Below, piece by piece: positions 34,672 through 45,462 of a stretch of DNA of 64,000 bases. The notes beneath the pieces are model-generated. The model saw only the letters and a list, made by a program, of their open reading frames with translations, made no database searches and was not told the DNA's origin. Source of the stretch: Kribbella voronezhensis. Lineage in GTDB: Bacteria; Actinomycetota; Actinomycetes; Propionibacteriales; Kribbellaceae. The position numbers and the translations under genes were made by a program. Location: positions 359,154 through 423,153 of the forward strand of contig NZ_SOCE01000001.1 in NCBI RefSeq assembly GCF_004365175.1, read 5' to 3'. Position 1 is the first letter of the stretch, and the number at the start of each line of letters is the position of its first letter.

Positions 34672-36359
34672 GCGGTCAGGTTAGCTGCCGGGACGCCTTC
34701 CCGGGTGGCCACGTGCGCGGCGTATTCCGCGATCAGGTCGACACCGTCGCTCCCGACGACCTCAGCGGACACCAGGTCACCGACGGCCAGACCGTCCGGA
34801 AGGCCGGTCAGCGTCGTCGAACCGTCCACCTCGGGGCCCTGATGCGCGGCGCGGCCTTCGGCGGTGCCGTCGTCGATCGACTCGATGAGAATCTCCACCG
34901 TCTCGCCGATCCGGGCCTCGGCGCGAGCCGAAGTCAGGTCCTCGGCCAGCCGGGTGACCCGGTCGAGGCGAGCCGCGATGGTGTCCTCGTCCAGCTTGCC
35001 GTCGTACGTCTCCGCCTCGGTCCCGTCCTCGTCCGAGTAGCCGAACACCCCGATCGCGTCCAGGCCGGCGCGGGAAAGGAAGTCGCAGAGAATGTCCACA
35101 TCATCCTCGGTCTCCCCCGGGAAGCCGACGATCACATTGCTCCGGATACCCGCGGTCGGCGCCTGCGCGCGGACCAGCTCGATCAGGTCGAGGAAGCGCT
35201 CGGCGTCGCCGAACCGGCGCATCCGCCGCAGCAACGGCCCGGAAGCATGCTGGAAGGAGAGATCGAAGTACGGGACGACGCCAGGGGTCGACGCCATCGC
35301 CGAGATCAGCGTCGGCCGCATCTCGGCGGGCTGCAGGTACGAGACACGCACTCGGGTCAGGCCCGGGACGGCCGCTATCTCGCCGACGAGCGTCTCCAGC
35401 AAGCGCAGATCGCCCAGATCCTTGCCGTACGACGTGGAGTTCTCGGAGACCAGGAAGACCTCGCGGACTCCGTTCTCGGCCAGCCAGTGGGCCTCGCCGA
35501 GAACCTCGGTCGGCCGGCGGGAGACGAACGCACCACGGAAGGCAGGGATCGCGCAGAACGCGCAGCGGCGGTCACAGCCCGAGGCGAGCTTGAGCGGCGC
35601 CATCGGTCCACCGTCGAGACGGCGTCGCATTACCCGAGGGCCACTGGCCGGCGCGGACTGGAGGTCGGGGGCGTCGATGGTCAGCTCACGCTCAGAAGCC
35701 TTGACCGTGCGGCCCTTCAGCTCACGATCGGTCGAGCCGCCGGTGAGATCGGCGCGGGTGACGCCCGCTTTCTCGAGTTCGGCGTCCGTCAAAGCCTGGC
35801 CGTCGAGCACACTGAACTCGGCGCTCACCGGTGTCAACGGACGAGCAGCCTCGCCCCGCGAGCCGCTCGTCGACGCTCCCGAGGGGTCGCCGTGGCCGGG
35901 GAGTGCGACGCCGGCGGCGCCGGCACGGTCGGCTGGGGCGAGGGGCAGCAGCTTGCGGCGGTCGCGGGGGACGTGTGACTGGTGCTTGTTGCCGGCGAGG
36001 ATCGACCGCAGGCGCTCGGAGATGTCGGCGTAGTCGTCGAAGCCGAGCACGGCGTCTGTTTCGGGCAGAGCCTCGGCCAGTTGCTCGCCGTACCGCTCGG
36101 CGAGGCAGCCGACGGCCACCACGGCCTGCGTGCGGCCGGAGTCCTTGTAGTCCGAGGCGGCCAGCAAGGTGTCGACGGAGTCCTTCTTGGCGGCCTCGAC
36201 GAAACCACAGGTGTTGACCACCACGGTGTCCGCCTCGGCGGCATCGTCGACGAGGCGGAATCCGCCGGCTTCTAACCGGCCGGCCAGTTCCTCGGAGTCG
36301 ACGTCGTTACGAGCACAGCCCAGCGTGACCAGGGCGACGGTGGTGGGAGTCTTAGTCAT
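34668..36359 (-). CDS. rimO: ribosomal protein S12 methylthiotransferase RimO
   Basis: 563 residues, longer than the usual 440-500. Cluster cysteines of the N-terminal domain are C15, C51 and C85 ([30 protein letters not shown]); the radical SAM motif CDRRCAFC has C262, C266, C269; a TRAM domain closes the protein. Between them residues about 128-245 form a long insert, mostly polar, longer than I recall for actinobacterial RimO. The enzyme methylthiolates an aspartate of S12. Start ATG 36359 gives the exact family N-terminus; MiaB is a paralogue but lacks the GCARN pattern. Confidence 0.92.
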   Translation of the reverse strand: MTKTPTTVALVTLGCARNDVDSEELAGRLEAGGFRLVDDAAEADTVVVNTCGFVEAAKKDSVDTLLAASDYKDSGRTQAVVAVGCLAERYGEQLAEALPETDAVLGFDDYADISERLRSILAGNKHQSHVPRDRRKLLPLAPADRAGAAGVALPGHGDPSGASTSGSRGEAARPLTPVSAEFSVLDGQALTDAELEKAGVTRADLTGGSTDRELKGRTVKASERELTIDAPDLQSAPASGPRVMRRRLDGGPMAPLKLASGCDRRCAFCAIPAFRGAFVSRRPTEVLGEAHWLAENGVREVFLVSENSTSYGKDLGDLRLLETLVGEIAAVPGLTRVRVSYLQPAEMRPTLISAMASTPGVVPYFDLSFQHASGPLLRRMRRFGDAERFLDLIELVRAQAPTAGIRSNVIVGFPGETEDDVDILCDFLSRAGLDAIGVFGYSDEDGTEAETYDGKLDEDTIAARLDRVTRLAEDLTSARAEARIGETVEILIESIDDGTAEGRAAHQGPEVDGSTTLTGLPDGLAVGDLVSAEVVGSDGVDLIAEYAAHVATREGVPAANLTA

Positions 36360-36717
36360 CACCCCCGAGTATGACTGCTCCGCCCACCCCACAGAAACCA
36401 GCCCATCAGCACCACTCCCCCAGAGGCACGCGAATCGGCGCCGCCGAGCAGACAGGCGAGCCCCACGGGCAAGTACGCGAACGTATACGCCCGGGGGTGG
36501 AGCGAATGTGCACGCGGGGTGGAATAGGTGGGCAGCATGCCGACGATGGCGTACGCAGCCGCCGCACCCACCCGCCGAGGACGCAGGCAGGAGACCCTGG
36601 CGCGGAGAGAGCAGGCTGGGCGAGCCGAGCCTATTTGTCGGGGCGAACGGGCCTACTTGTCCGGCGGGCCCGGCCTACTTGTCGGGGCGAACGGGCCTAC
36701 TTGCCCGGCGAGTGGGC
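36360..36717. other. gap between rodZ-like gene and rimO
   Basis: 358 bases. The right 90 bases are the repeat array linked to the rodZ stop. The rest has no gene I trust; a 70-codon minus frame ending on the rimO ATG (36359-36571) has weak codon bias. Confidence 0.6.
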
Positions 36718-36726
36718 CTACTTGTC
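36628..36726 (-). repeat. five 21-22-bp tandem units starting at the rodZ-like stop
   Basis: On the minus strand GACAAGTAGGCC (or GCAAGTAGGCC, GACAAATAGGC) recurs at about 22-bp steps; the first copy encodes Asp-Lys-stop of the rodZ-like gene. Confidence 0.85.
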
Positions 36727-37470
36727 TTTTTGGATTGTGCCGGTGGGGGTGATGGTGAAGCGTTTGGATTTGGGGGCCGCTGGTTTGTCGTTGATGCGGA
36801 TGGTGATGTTGGCCAGGGAGCCGAGGCTGACGCGGATGGAGCCTGGGTAGACGACTGTCTGGGACGAACCGGGGCCCAGCAGGCCCTGGAAGAGTTTGAG
36901 GCCGTGGTAGTTCCGCAAGGTGACGTACGAGCCGTCCTTGGTGGCCGTGAGGGTCAACTTGACCTTGTTGGTGGCCGGCTTCACCGGCGTCACGGGCGGT
37001 TTCGTCGACGTCTTCGTGGGCGTGGGCTTCGGCGACGGAGTGGTCACGGCGATCGTCGGCGTGGTGCGGGAGGCGTTCGCCTCGATGTCGCTCGGAAGCG
37101 TGAAGAGGCGGATCATCCCCCAGCCCATCAGGCAGACCAGGATGGCCCCGACGACGAGTGTCCACCGCGGCCGCGCCGGGTGCAGCGACGGGCCCTTCGC
37201 GTTCAGGCGCTCCTCGCGGCGGGTGCGATCTGCGTCCTCGGTCGGGTGGGCCTCGTCGTACTTCGCCAGCAGCACGGCCGGGTCGGCTTTCACGACCCGC
37301 GCGATCGCCCGGATATGGCCGCGGGCATAGAAGTTGCTGCCGCAACGGGAGAAGTCGTCGGCTTCCATCGCAGTGAGCAGGCCGCTTCTGATCCGGGTCG
37401 CGGCGCTCAGTTGGTCGATCGTCAGGCCCGCCCGTTCGCGGGCTGCTGTGAGCTCGCTGCCGATGCTCAC
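36718..37470 (-). CDS. RodZ-like membrane protein with XRE helix-turn-helix
   Basis: 250 residues from the GTG at 37470. Cytosolic XRE-type HTH (SELTAARERAGLTIDQLSAA, residues 4-75), a membrane helix (WTLVVGAILVCLMGWGMIRL), a Thr/Pro/Lys linker and an extracytoplasmic DUF4115 beta domain ending in TPTGTIQKDK. This matches RodZ, which links MreB or divisome parts to the membrane, and its place next to ftsK is the actinobacterial norm. GGAGAGG precedes the GTG. Confidence 0.88.
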   Translation of the reverse strand: MSIGSELTAARERAGLTIDQLSAATRIRSGLLTAMEADDFSRCGSNFYARGHIRAIARVVKADPAVLLAKYDEAHPTEDADRTRREERLNAKGPSLHPARPRWTLVVGAILVCLMGWGMIRLFTLPSDIEANASRTTPTIAVTTPSPKPTPTKTSTKPPVTPVKPATNKVKLTLTATKDGSYVTLRNYHGLKLFQGLLGPGSSQTVVYPGSIRVSLGSLANITIRINDKPAAPKSKRFTITPTGTIQKDK

Positions 37471-37560
37471 GCCATCACCGCCTCTCCACCGTCCGCCTGA
37501 CTGTTCGGTCCCGTCGACTCCACTAGTCAACGGTCGCGGGCCGACGGGGTCACGGACGGG

Positions 37561-38127
37561 TCAGAGTTGTTCCCTGACCGGACATCTGGCATCGGCCAGC
37601 ATGTGTAGCGCCTGCAGCACTTCCCCGTTCGACGGCCGCGCCGTCAACCCGAACGGTACCGCGAGAGACGTCCCGGTGAGCCGACGGTTGGCATCGGTGA
37701 CCTTGCGAGTCGCCTCGGGCATCGCGGCGACGACCGGTCCGGGGTCGAGCAGGTGGACCGCGATCCGGCCGTCGTCGAGCAGGTGCCGGCGCCGCAGAAC
37801 GGTGACTTCTTCGATCTCTTCCCAGCGGGCGCCGATCCACTCGTCGCGGATCCGCAGCCGGATCCCGACCTTGTCGGCGACGAACATGTCCCCGGTCGTC
37901 AGGCCCCGCGCGCACACCACCGCCAGCGCGGCGAAGCCGGCGGCCGCGAGCCAGCGCAGTACGCCGGTGGCACTGGTCGACGCGGACGCGGCGAAGCCGA
38001 TCGCGACCAGGGCCGCCCCGGCCGCGAGCGCGCCGTGGACCTGCTGCGAACCGCGGATCGTGAACTCCTGGCTCACGGCGTCCGCGTCCACCGGGTGGGC
38101 GTGGGGCATCGTGGAAGAGGCGGTCAC
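37561..38127 (-). CDS. membrane protein with two helices and a PH-like C-terminal domain
   Basis: 188 residues. Two adjacent hydrophobic helices (about 32-75: ALAAGAALVAIGFAASA, WLAAAGFAALAVVCARGL) then VGIRLRIRDEWIGARWEEIE, EVTVLRRRHLL, a strand pattern like bacterial PH domains. GTG start 3 bases after the ftsK stop, with GAGGAG upstream, so it is co-transcribed. No known function; position between ftsK and rodZ suggests an envelope role. Confidence 0.75.
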   Translation of the reverse strand: MTASSTMPHAHPVDADAVSQEFTIRGSQQVHGALAAGAALVAIGFAASASTSATGVLRWLAAAGFAALAVVCARGLTTGDMFVADKVGIRLRIRDEWIGARWEEIEEVTVLRRRHLLDDGRIAVHLLDPGPVVAAMPEATRKVTDANRRLTGTSLAVPFGLTARPSNGEVLQALHMLADARCPVREQL

Positions 38128-38130
38128 GGG

Positions 38131-40749
<2,619 letters not shown>

Positions 40750-40756
40750 ATCTAGC

Positions 40757-40762
40757 AGGCTA
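40757..40762 (-). promoter_or_regulatory. -10 element of a leaderless ftsK promoter
   Basis: TAGCCT on the minus strand, 7 bases, then the ftsK ATG. Confidence 0.5.
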
Positions 40763-40848
40763 CCCCGACAACCTCTCGAGTCCCACGTGTCACACGCCGA
40801 TCACGCCGCCCCATCCGTAGCGTCACGGCGTGCGCACGGGAGGCTGGA

Positions 40849-41367
40849 TCAAGCGCCGGTGACCCCGTCGAGCTGTTCGCGGACGAAGTCCGCGTGCCCG
40901 CAGTGCCGGGCATACTCGCCGATCAGGTGGATGTAGATCATCCGCAGCGACGACACCTGGCCGCCGAAGGTGAACTGCTCGTCGAGCGATCGCCCCGCCG
41001 CCGCCTTGTCGGACAGCGCCCATTCCTCGATCAGACCTTCGTACTCCGACCGGGCGCGACTCGCGTCGATCAGCTCGAAGTCCGCGTCCTTGCCGAGCTC
41101 CGGGGCGAAGACCGGATCGGCCGGCGAGCCGTCGGCGAAGTGGATCCGGAACCAGATCCGCTCCACCTTGGTGAGGTGCCGGATCAACCCGAGCAGCGAG
41201 AGATTCGACGGCGGCGCGGGGCGCTCGGCCAGTTGCTCGGCGGTCAGCCCGGCGCACTTGTGCAACAGCGTGGTCCGGTAGAAGTCCAGGTAGCCGGCGA
41301 GCAGTTCCCGCTCGGGCGCCACCAGCGAGCCCTCGGGCCGGGTGACTTCGGGTGCGATCCAGGTCAT
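40849..41367 (-). CDS. DinB-family (DUF664) protein
   Basis: 172 residues from the ATG at 41367 with GGGAGGA upstream; the longer frame upstream has no homology. LAGYLDFYRTTLLHKCAGLT, SNLSLLGLIRHLTKVERIWF and MIYIHLIGEYARHCGHADFV form the four-helix DinB fold with metal-binding histidines in each. Such proteins use a metal and often a small thiol (mycothiol) as cofactor. Partner unknown. Confidence 0.85.
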   Translation of the reverse strand: MTWIAPEVTRPEGSLVAPERELLAGYLDFYRTTLLHKCAGLTAEQLAERPAPPSNLSLLGLIRHLTKVERIWFRIHFADGSPADPVFAPELGKDADFELIDASRARSEYEGLIEEWALSDKAAAGRSLDEQFTFGGQVSSLRMIYIHLIGEYARHCGHADFVREQLDGVTGA

Positions 41368-41459
41368 CCGCGCATCCTCCCCCGCCGACACCACGCAGTA
41401 CCAATCCTTATCAAGGCAACTACGACCGGCCCGCGTGCTCCTGCGGCGAGCCACCGGGG

Positions 41460-41729
41460 TTATCCAGCGGCGATGAACCGCAGCCCGTCCCGCAGGTAGA
41501 CCCGCGGATTCGTGTCGAGGTGGCTCGCCCAGTCCGGCGCGGACTCGCCGCGCAGCCAGGCATACCTCGCCAGCCCGTAGCCGGACGGGAAGAACGCAGG
41601 CTCGGGAAGGACGACCGGGCGCTGCAGGATCTCGGTGCCGAACTCGTTGGCGAGCCAGTCCAGCCACTCCTCGATCCAGAGCTGTTCCTCGGTGCGCACC
41701 GGGCACTTCGGCTGCTTGTTCCACCACAT
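41460..41729 (-). CDS. shortened conserved hypothetical protein
   Basis: 89 residues from the ATG at 41729, 7 bases after GGAGGT. The first half (LWIEEWLDWLANEFGTEILQ, RPVVLPEPAFFPSGY) and the last part (LARYAWLRGESAPDWASHLD) resemble the two ends of a larger family of about 230-250 residues that I recall with an HExGH-like centre. Here they are joined directly at SGY-GLARYAW, so the middle appears to be missing. It is either a degenerate copy or a short subfamily; comparison is from memory. Confidence 0.5.
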   Translation of the reverse strand: MWWNKQPKCPVRTEEQLWIEEWLDWLANEFGTEILQRPVVLPEPAFFPSGYGLARYAWLRGESAPDWASHLDTNPRVYLRDGLRFIAAG

Positions 41730-41858
41730 CGTGACCACCTCCAGCTCGTCGGACGCAAAGCGCCTCCGAGAAGTTGCGTCTCAGCATGCGTCCGCAAATC
41801 TCAGGAAGCGAGATTGCTGCTGGCGCACCGACCGGCTCGTTGGTTACGGTCTTGGGCA

Positions 41859-41973
41859 GGTCATGAGTGTCAGCGTCAAGCCCCGGCTCGCTGGCCGGCA
41901 ACCCTCCTCCGCGGTGGGGTGCCCCGGGTGAGGACCCGGCCGTTCGGATGCCCCGATCGGCAAGTGCGGACCA
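41859..41973 (+). ncRNA. SAM-IV riboswitch
   Basis: The stretch beginning GGTCATGAGTG, through GTCAAGCCCCGGCT, CTGGCCGGCAACCCTCC, GCGGTGGGGTGCCCCGGGTG and AGGACC, matches the SAM-IV aptamer core as known from Streptomyces: closing helix, SAM-binding internal loop and the downstream pseudoknot region. It sits directly upstream of a class V aminotransferase gene whose ribosome site GGGAG is at 41975-41979, so control of translation initiation by S-adenosylmethionine is likely. Confidence 0.9.
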
Positions 41974-41987
41974 CCGGGAGCAGAAAC

Positions 41988-43352
41988 ATGTCGATCCTCT
42001 CCATCCTCGAGCCTGCCAACGCCACCGTCGCGCGGCCGGCCGGCGTTCGGCTGACCAACGGCAGCATCCCCGCCACGGTCGGCTCCGACCTGCTGGTGCC
42101 GCTGGCCGACGGCCGCGTCACCGATTACGCCAACTTCGACCACGGCGCGAGCGCACCCTGTCTGGAGTCCGTACGAGCCGCAGTGGAGGCCGCCCTGCCC
42201 TCGTACGCGTCCGTGCATCGCGGCAACGGCTACGCGTCCCGGATCACCACCCAGTGGTACGAGCGGGCCCGCGCCGAGGTGCACGGTTTCGTCGGCGCTC
42301 GCGAGGACGACCAGGTCATCTTCACGCGGCAGACCACCGACGCTCTCAACCTCCTCGCCCGCGCAGTACCGGCCGACGCGACGGTGATCGTGTTCGAGTC
42401 CGAGCACCACGCGGCCCTGCTCCCCTGGCCGGCAGAGCGCACTGTGCGTCTAGCGGCGCCGAGCTCGACGAACCAGGCCGTCACCGCCGTCGCCGACGCA
42501 CTGCGCAGCGCACCCGAAGGACCGCGGCTGGTCGTCATCACCGGCGCTTCCAACGTCACCGGGGAGATCTTTCCGATCGCAGAGATCGCCGCTGTCGCCA
42601 GGGCTCACGGTGCCCGGGTCTGTCTCGACGCAGCCCAGCTGGCGCCGCATCGCGTGGTCGACATCGAAGAGCTCGACGTCGACTGGGTCGCCCTGTCCGG
42701 CCACAAGCTGTACGCCCCGTACGGCGTGGGTGCGTTGATCGGCCGCACCGACTGGCTCGACGCCGCAGACCCCTACCTGTACGGCGGTGGCGCGACTGCC
42801 TCCGTCAACGGCAACGAGACGGTGTGGAACCAAGGACCGGCAAGGCACGAGGGCGGCTCCCCCAACGTCATCGGCGCGATCGCCCTGGCAGCAGCGTGTG
42901 CGGCGATCACCAAGCACCGCGAGGCGATCGAGCAGCACGAGTGCACCCTGCTGCCGCGGCTCCGGACCGGCCTGGCCCAGGTGCCCGGCGTCACGACGTA
43001 CTCGATCTTCGGGGCCGAGGCTGATCGGGTCGGCACCGTTTGCTTCACCGTCGAGGGCATCAGCTCGACCCTGGTCTCCGCTGCCCTCGCCGCCGAGTAC
43101 GGCATCGGCGTACGCGACGGCAAGTTCTGCGCGCACCCGCTGGTCGGCCACCTACTCGCCGACTCCCCCGAGCACGGTACTGCGGTGCGCGCGAGCCTCG
43201 GTCTCGCCACGACCCGCGAGCACGTCGACCGCCTCGTCAACGCCGTTCGCACCCTGGCCACCAACGGCTTGAGCCGCCGCTACGAAGAGTCCACCCACGG
43301 CTGCCAGCCTGCCGACGACCCGCGAGACCTGGTAGCCCCACGGATCTGGTGA
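41988..43352 (+). CDS. class V aminotransferase / cysteine desulfurase-like PLP enzyme
   Basis: 454 residues. ANFDHGASAPCLESVRAAVE is the N-terminal motif, WVALSGHKLYAPYGVGALIG holds the PLP lysine, and VFESEHHAALLPW and VCLDAAQLAPH bind the cofactor. No obvious mobile-loop catalytic cysteine of IscS type, but KFCAHPL near the C-terminus resembles SufS/CsdA-like enzymes. It is controlled by a SAM-IV riboswitch, so it should belong to sulfur amino-acid metabolism and be shut off when SAM is plentiful. Exact reaction not determined. Confidence 0.85.
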   Translation: MSILSILEPANATVARPAGVRLTNGSIPATVGSDLLVPLADGRVTDYANFDHGASAPCLESVRAAVEAALPSYASVHRGNGYASRITTQWYERARAEVHGFVGAREDDQVIFTRQTTDALNLLARAVPADATVIVFESEHHAALLPWPAERTVRLAAPSSTNQAVTAVADALRSAPEGPRLVVITGASNVTGEIFPIAEIAAVARAHGARVCLDAAQLAPHRVVDIEELDVDWVALSGHKLYAPYGVGALIGRTDWLDAADPYLYGGGATASVNGNETVWNQGPARHEGGSPNVIGAIALAAACAAITKHREAIEQHECTLLPRLRTGLAQVPGVTTYSIFGAEADRVGTVCFTVEGISSTLVSAALAAEYGIGVRDGKFCAHPLVGHLLADSPEHGTAVRASLGLATTREHVDRLVNAVRTLATNGLSRRYEESTHGCQPADDPRDLVAPRIW

Positions 43353-43368
43353 CCCGCACCCGCACCTC

Positions 43369-45435
43369 CTACTGCTCAGGAGGTACGAGACCTGTGTGGT
43401 GAGCAGCGAACGCCAGCAGGTCGGCCCACTCGGATGCGACCATCGCAGCGGGCTTTCCGAAGCCGTGACCGGTATCGACCTCGATACGGGTCAGGACCGG
43501 AGCAGATCCCGCCTGCGCGTGTTGCAGGGCTGCCATGAACTTGTGGCTGTGCAGTGGCACCACCCGGTCGTCGTGGTCGCCGGTGACGACCAGGGTTGCC
43601 GGGTACGCCGAACCGTCGTGCAGGTTGTGGAGTGGTGAGTAGGCCAGCAGGTCCTCGAACTGCTCGGGGTCGTCCGGCAGGCCGAAGTCCGAGGCCCAGG
43701 CGGCACCCACGGTGAAGAGGTGGAAGCGAAGCATGTCCATCACGCCGACACCAGGCAGGGCGACGGCGAAGAGGTCCGGTCGCTGCGTCATGACGGCGCC
43801 GATCAGCAACCCGCCATTGCTGCGGCCGTGGATGGCGAGCTGCGCGGCTGTGGTCACCCGCGTCTTCTGCAGGTGCTCGGCCACGGCGATGAAGTCGTCG
43901 AACACGTTCTGCTTGTTCTTGAGCCGCCCCTCCTCGTACCACGCGGTGCCGTACTCGCCGCCGCCTCGCAGGTTGGTGATCACCAGTACGCCGCCGGCCG
44001 CGAGCCAGGCGGGCCACCCCGGCCGGTAGTCGGTGAAGATCGGGACCCGGAAGCCGCCGTACCCGTACATCACCGTGGGCCGTGGCTCCGACAGGTCCAG
44101 GTCCGCCCGGCTGATCACGAAGTACGGCACCTCGCGCCCGGGCTCGACGACGCGCCGCACGGTGATCTCCGGTGCCGCGAAGGTCTCACCGGCAGGCGCC
44201 AGCGACGGCAGCGGCCGGAGATCGCCGGACGCGGCAGACACGACGTACGAGAGCGTCGGCTCCGTCGGGGACGACAGTCCGACGAACAGCTCGTCGTACT
44301 TCGCGCCGCCGGTGACATCGACCAGTCCGCCACTCGCGAGCGGCACCGAACGCGTGTTGCCGCCGTCGATGTCGTGCAACCTGAGCTCGGGCTGGGCGTC
44401 GACCAGGTAGAGCGTCGCCAGCCCGCCCGAGGTCGCATACGCCGACCGCAGCGCGTTCTCGCCCTCGGGGATCACGTCGGTGAAGTTGCCGTCGAAATCA
44501 CTGCTCACCAAGCGGCCGCGCGGCGCATCCCGGTCCGTCCGCAGGATCAGCCGGTCTCCCGCCATCCGGACGAAGTCGATCTCGTCGGCGAACTCGTCGA
44601 TCACCTTGATCGGATCGCCCAGCCCGTCGGTCGTGATCGGGTAGAGCCACAACCGGGTGGCGGCGTCGGTGCCTTCGTGCAGGTGCATGACGACGTACCG
44701 GTCGTCCTCGGACACCACCGGTGTCACGAAGATCCGCGGCTGGTCCGGGAAGCTCAACACCAACTGGTCGTCGGCCTGCGGCGTCCCGATCTTGTGCAGC
44801 TTGAGCTGACCACCGCCGAGCACCTTCGTCTCGGTCCCCTCACTGCGTCCGCCGGCGGGATAGTGCGAGTAGAGGTACGCCGAGGAGTCGGGCAGCCAGA
44901 CCGCCTCGGAGAACTTGGCCTCGGTGACCACGTCGTCCACCTCGGCACCGGTCGCGACCTCGAGCAGCCGGAACGTGGTCCAGTCGCTGCCACTCTCGTT
45001 GATCCCGTAGGCGAAGTAGCGGCCGTCCGGGCTGACCGTGAAGGTGCCGAGCGAATCCGTACCGCCTTCGGACAGCGTGTTCGGGTCGATCAGCACCCGG
45101 CCGCCGTCGAGCAACGCGGCGAGCGTGTCGGCGACGTACACGACGTCCTGCGCCTTCGTCCCGTCGTTGCGGCCGACGAAGAACCATCCCGAGGACTGCA
45201 CGGGCACCCCGGCGCGTGGCCGGCGAAGGATCGCGGTCATCGCCTGCTGGAACCAGCCGCGTTCGTCGTACTGCGTGAGCACGCTTTCGGTGAAGGCGTT
45301 CTGCCGACTCACCCAGTCCTTGGTCTCGGCGGCATCGGCGTCCTCGAGCCAGCGGTACGGATCGGCGATCTGGTGCCCGTGCAGCGTTTCGACGACACTC
45401 TCGTCGCGACGGCTCTCGGGATAGTCGGCAGTCAT
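43369..45435 (-). CDS. prolyl oligopeptidase (S9A)
   Basis: 688 residues. N-terminal beta-propeller begins with the typical DPYRWLEDADAAETKDWVSR; the C-terminal hydrolase has the nucleophile IHGRSNGGLLIGAV, the aspartate in VTGDHDDRVVPLHS and the histidine in DTGHGFGKP. It cuts short peptides after proline in the cytosol; no signal peptide is present. A leaderless -10 precedes the ATG. Confidence 0.94.
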   Translation of the reverse strand: MTADYPESRRDESVVETLHGHQIADPYRWLEDADAAETKDWVSRQNAFTESVLTQYDERGWFQQAMTAILRRPRAGVPVQSSGWFFVGRNDGTKAQDVVYVADTLAALLDGGRVLIDPNTLSEGGTDSLGTFTVSPDGRYFAYGINESGSDWTTFRLLEVATGAEVDDVVTEAKFSEAVWLPDSSAYLYSHYPAGGRSEGTETKVLGGGQLKLHKIGTPQADDQLVLSFPDQPRIFVTPVVSEDDRYVVMHLHEGTDAATRLWLYPITTDGLGDPIKVIDEFADEIDFVRMAGDRLILRTDRDAPRGRLVSSDFDGNFTDVIPEGENALRSAYATSGGLATLYLVDAQPELRLHDIDGGNTRSVPLASGGLVDVTGGAKYDELFVGLSSPTEPTLSYVVSAASGDLRPLPSLAPAGETFAAPEITVRRVVEPGREVPYFVISRADLDLSEPRPTVMYGYGGFRVPIFTDYRPGWPAWLAAGGVLVITNLRGGGEYGTAWYEEGRLKNKQNVFDDFIAVAEHLQKTRVTTAAQLAIHGRSNGGLLIGAVMTQRPDLFAVALPGVGVMDMLRFHLFTVGAAWASDFGLPDDPEQFEDLLAYSPLHNLHDGSAYPATLVVTGDHDDRVVPLHSHKFMAALQHAQAGSAPVLTRIEVDTGHGFGKPAAMVASEWADLLAFAAHHTGLVPPEQ

Positions 45436-45441
45436 ACCGCC

Positions 45442-45447
45442 AACCTA
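45442..45447 (-). promoter_or_regulatory. -10 element of a leaderless promoter
   Basis: TAGGTT on the minus strand, 6 bases, then the ATG of the prolyl oligopeptidase gene. Confidence 0.5.
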
Positions 45448-45462
45448 GTACGCCGAATCGGC

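Noticed and set aside
36359..36571. 70-codon minus-strand frame whose stop overlaps the rimO ATG
   Set aside because: Overlap is suggestive of coupling, but third-position GC is clearly lower than in neighbouring genes, no ribosome site precedes it and the rimO promoter-like sequence lies within it.
43896..43916. GAACACGTTC as a possible LexA box
   Set aside because: Spacing between half-sites is 3 rather than 4 and it lies inside the prolyl oligopeptidase coding region.
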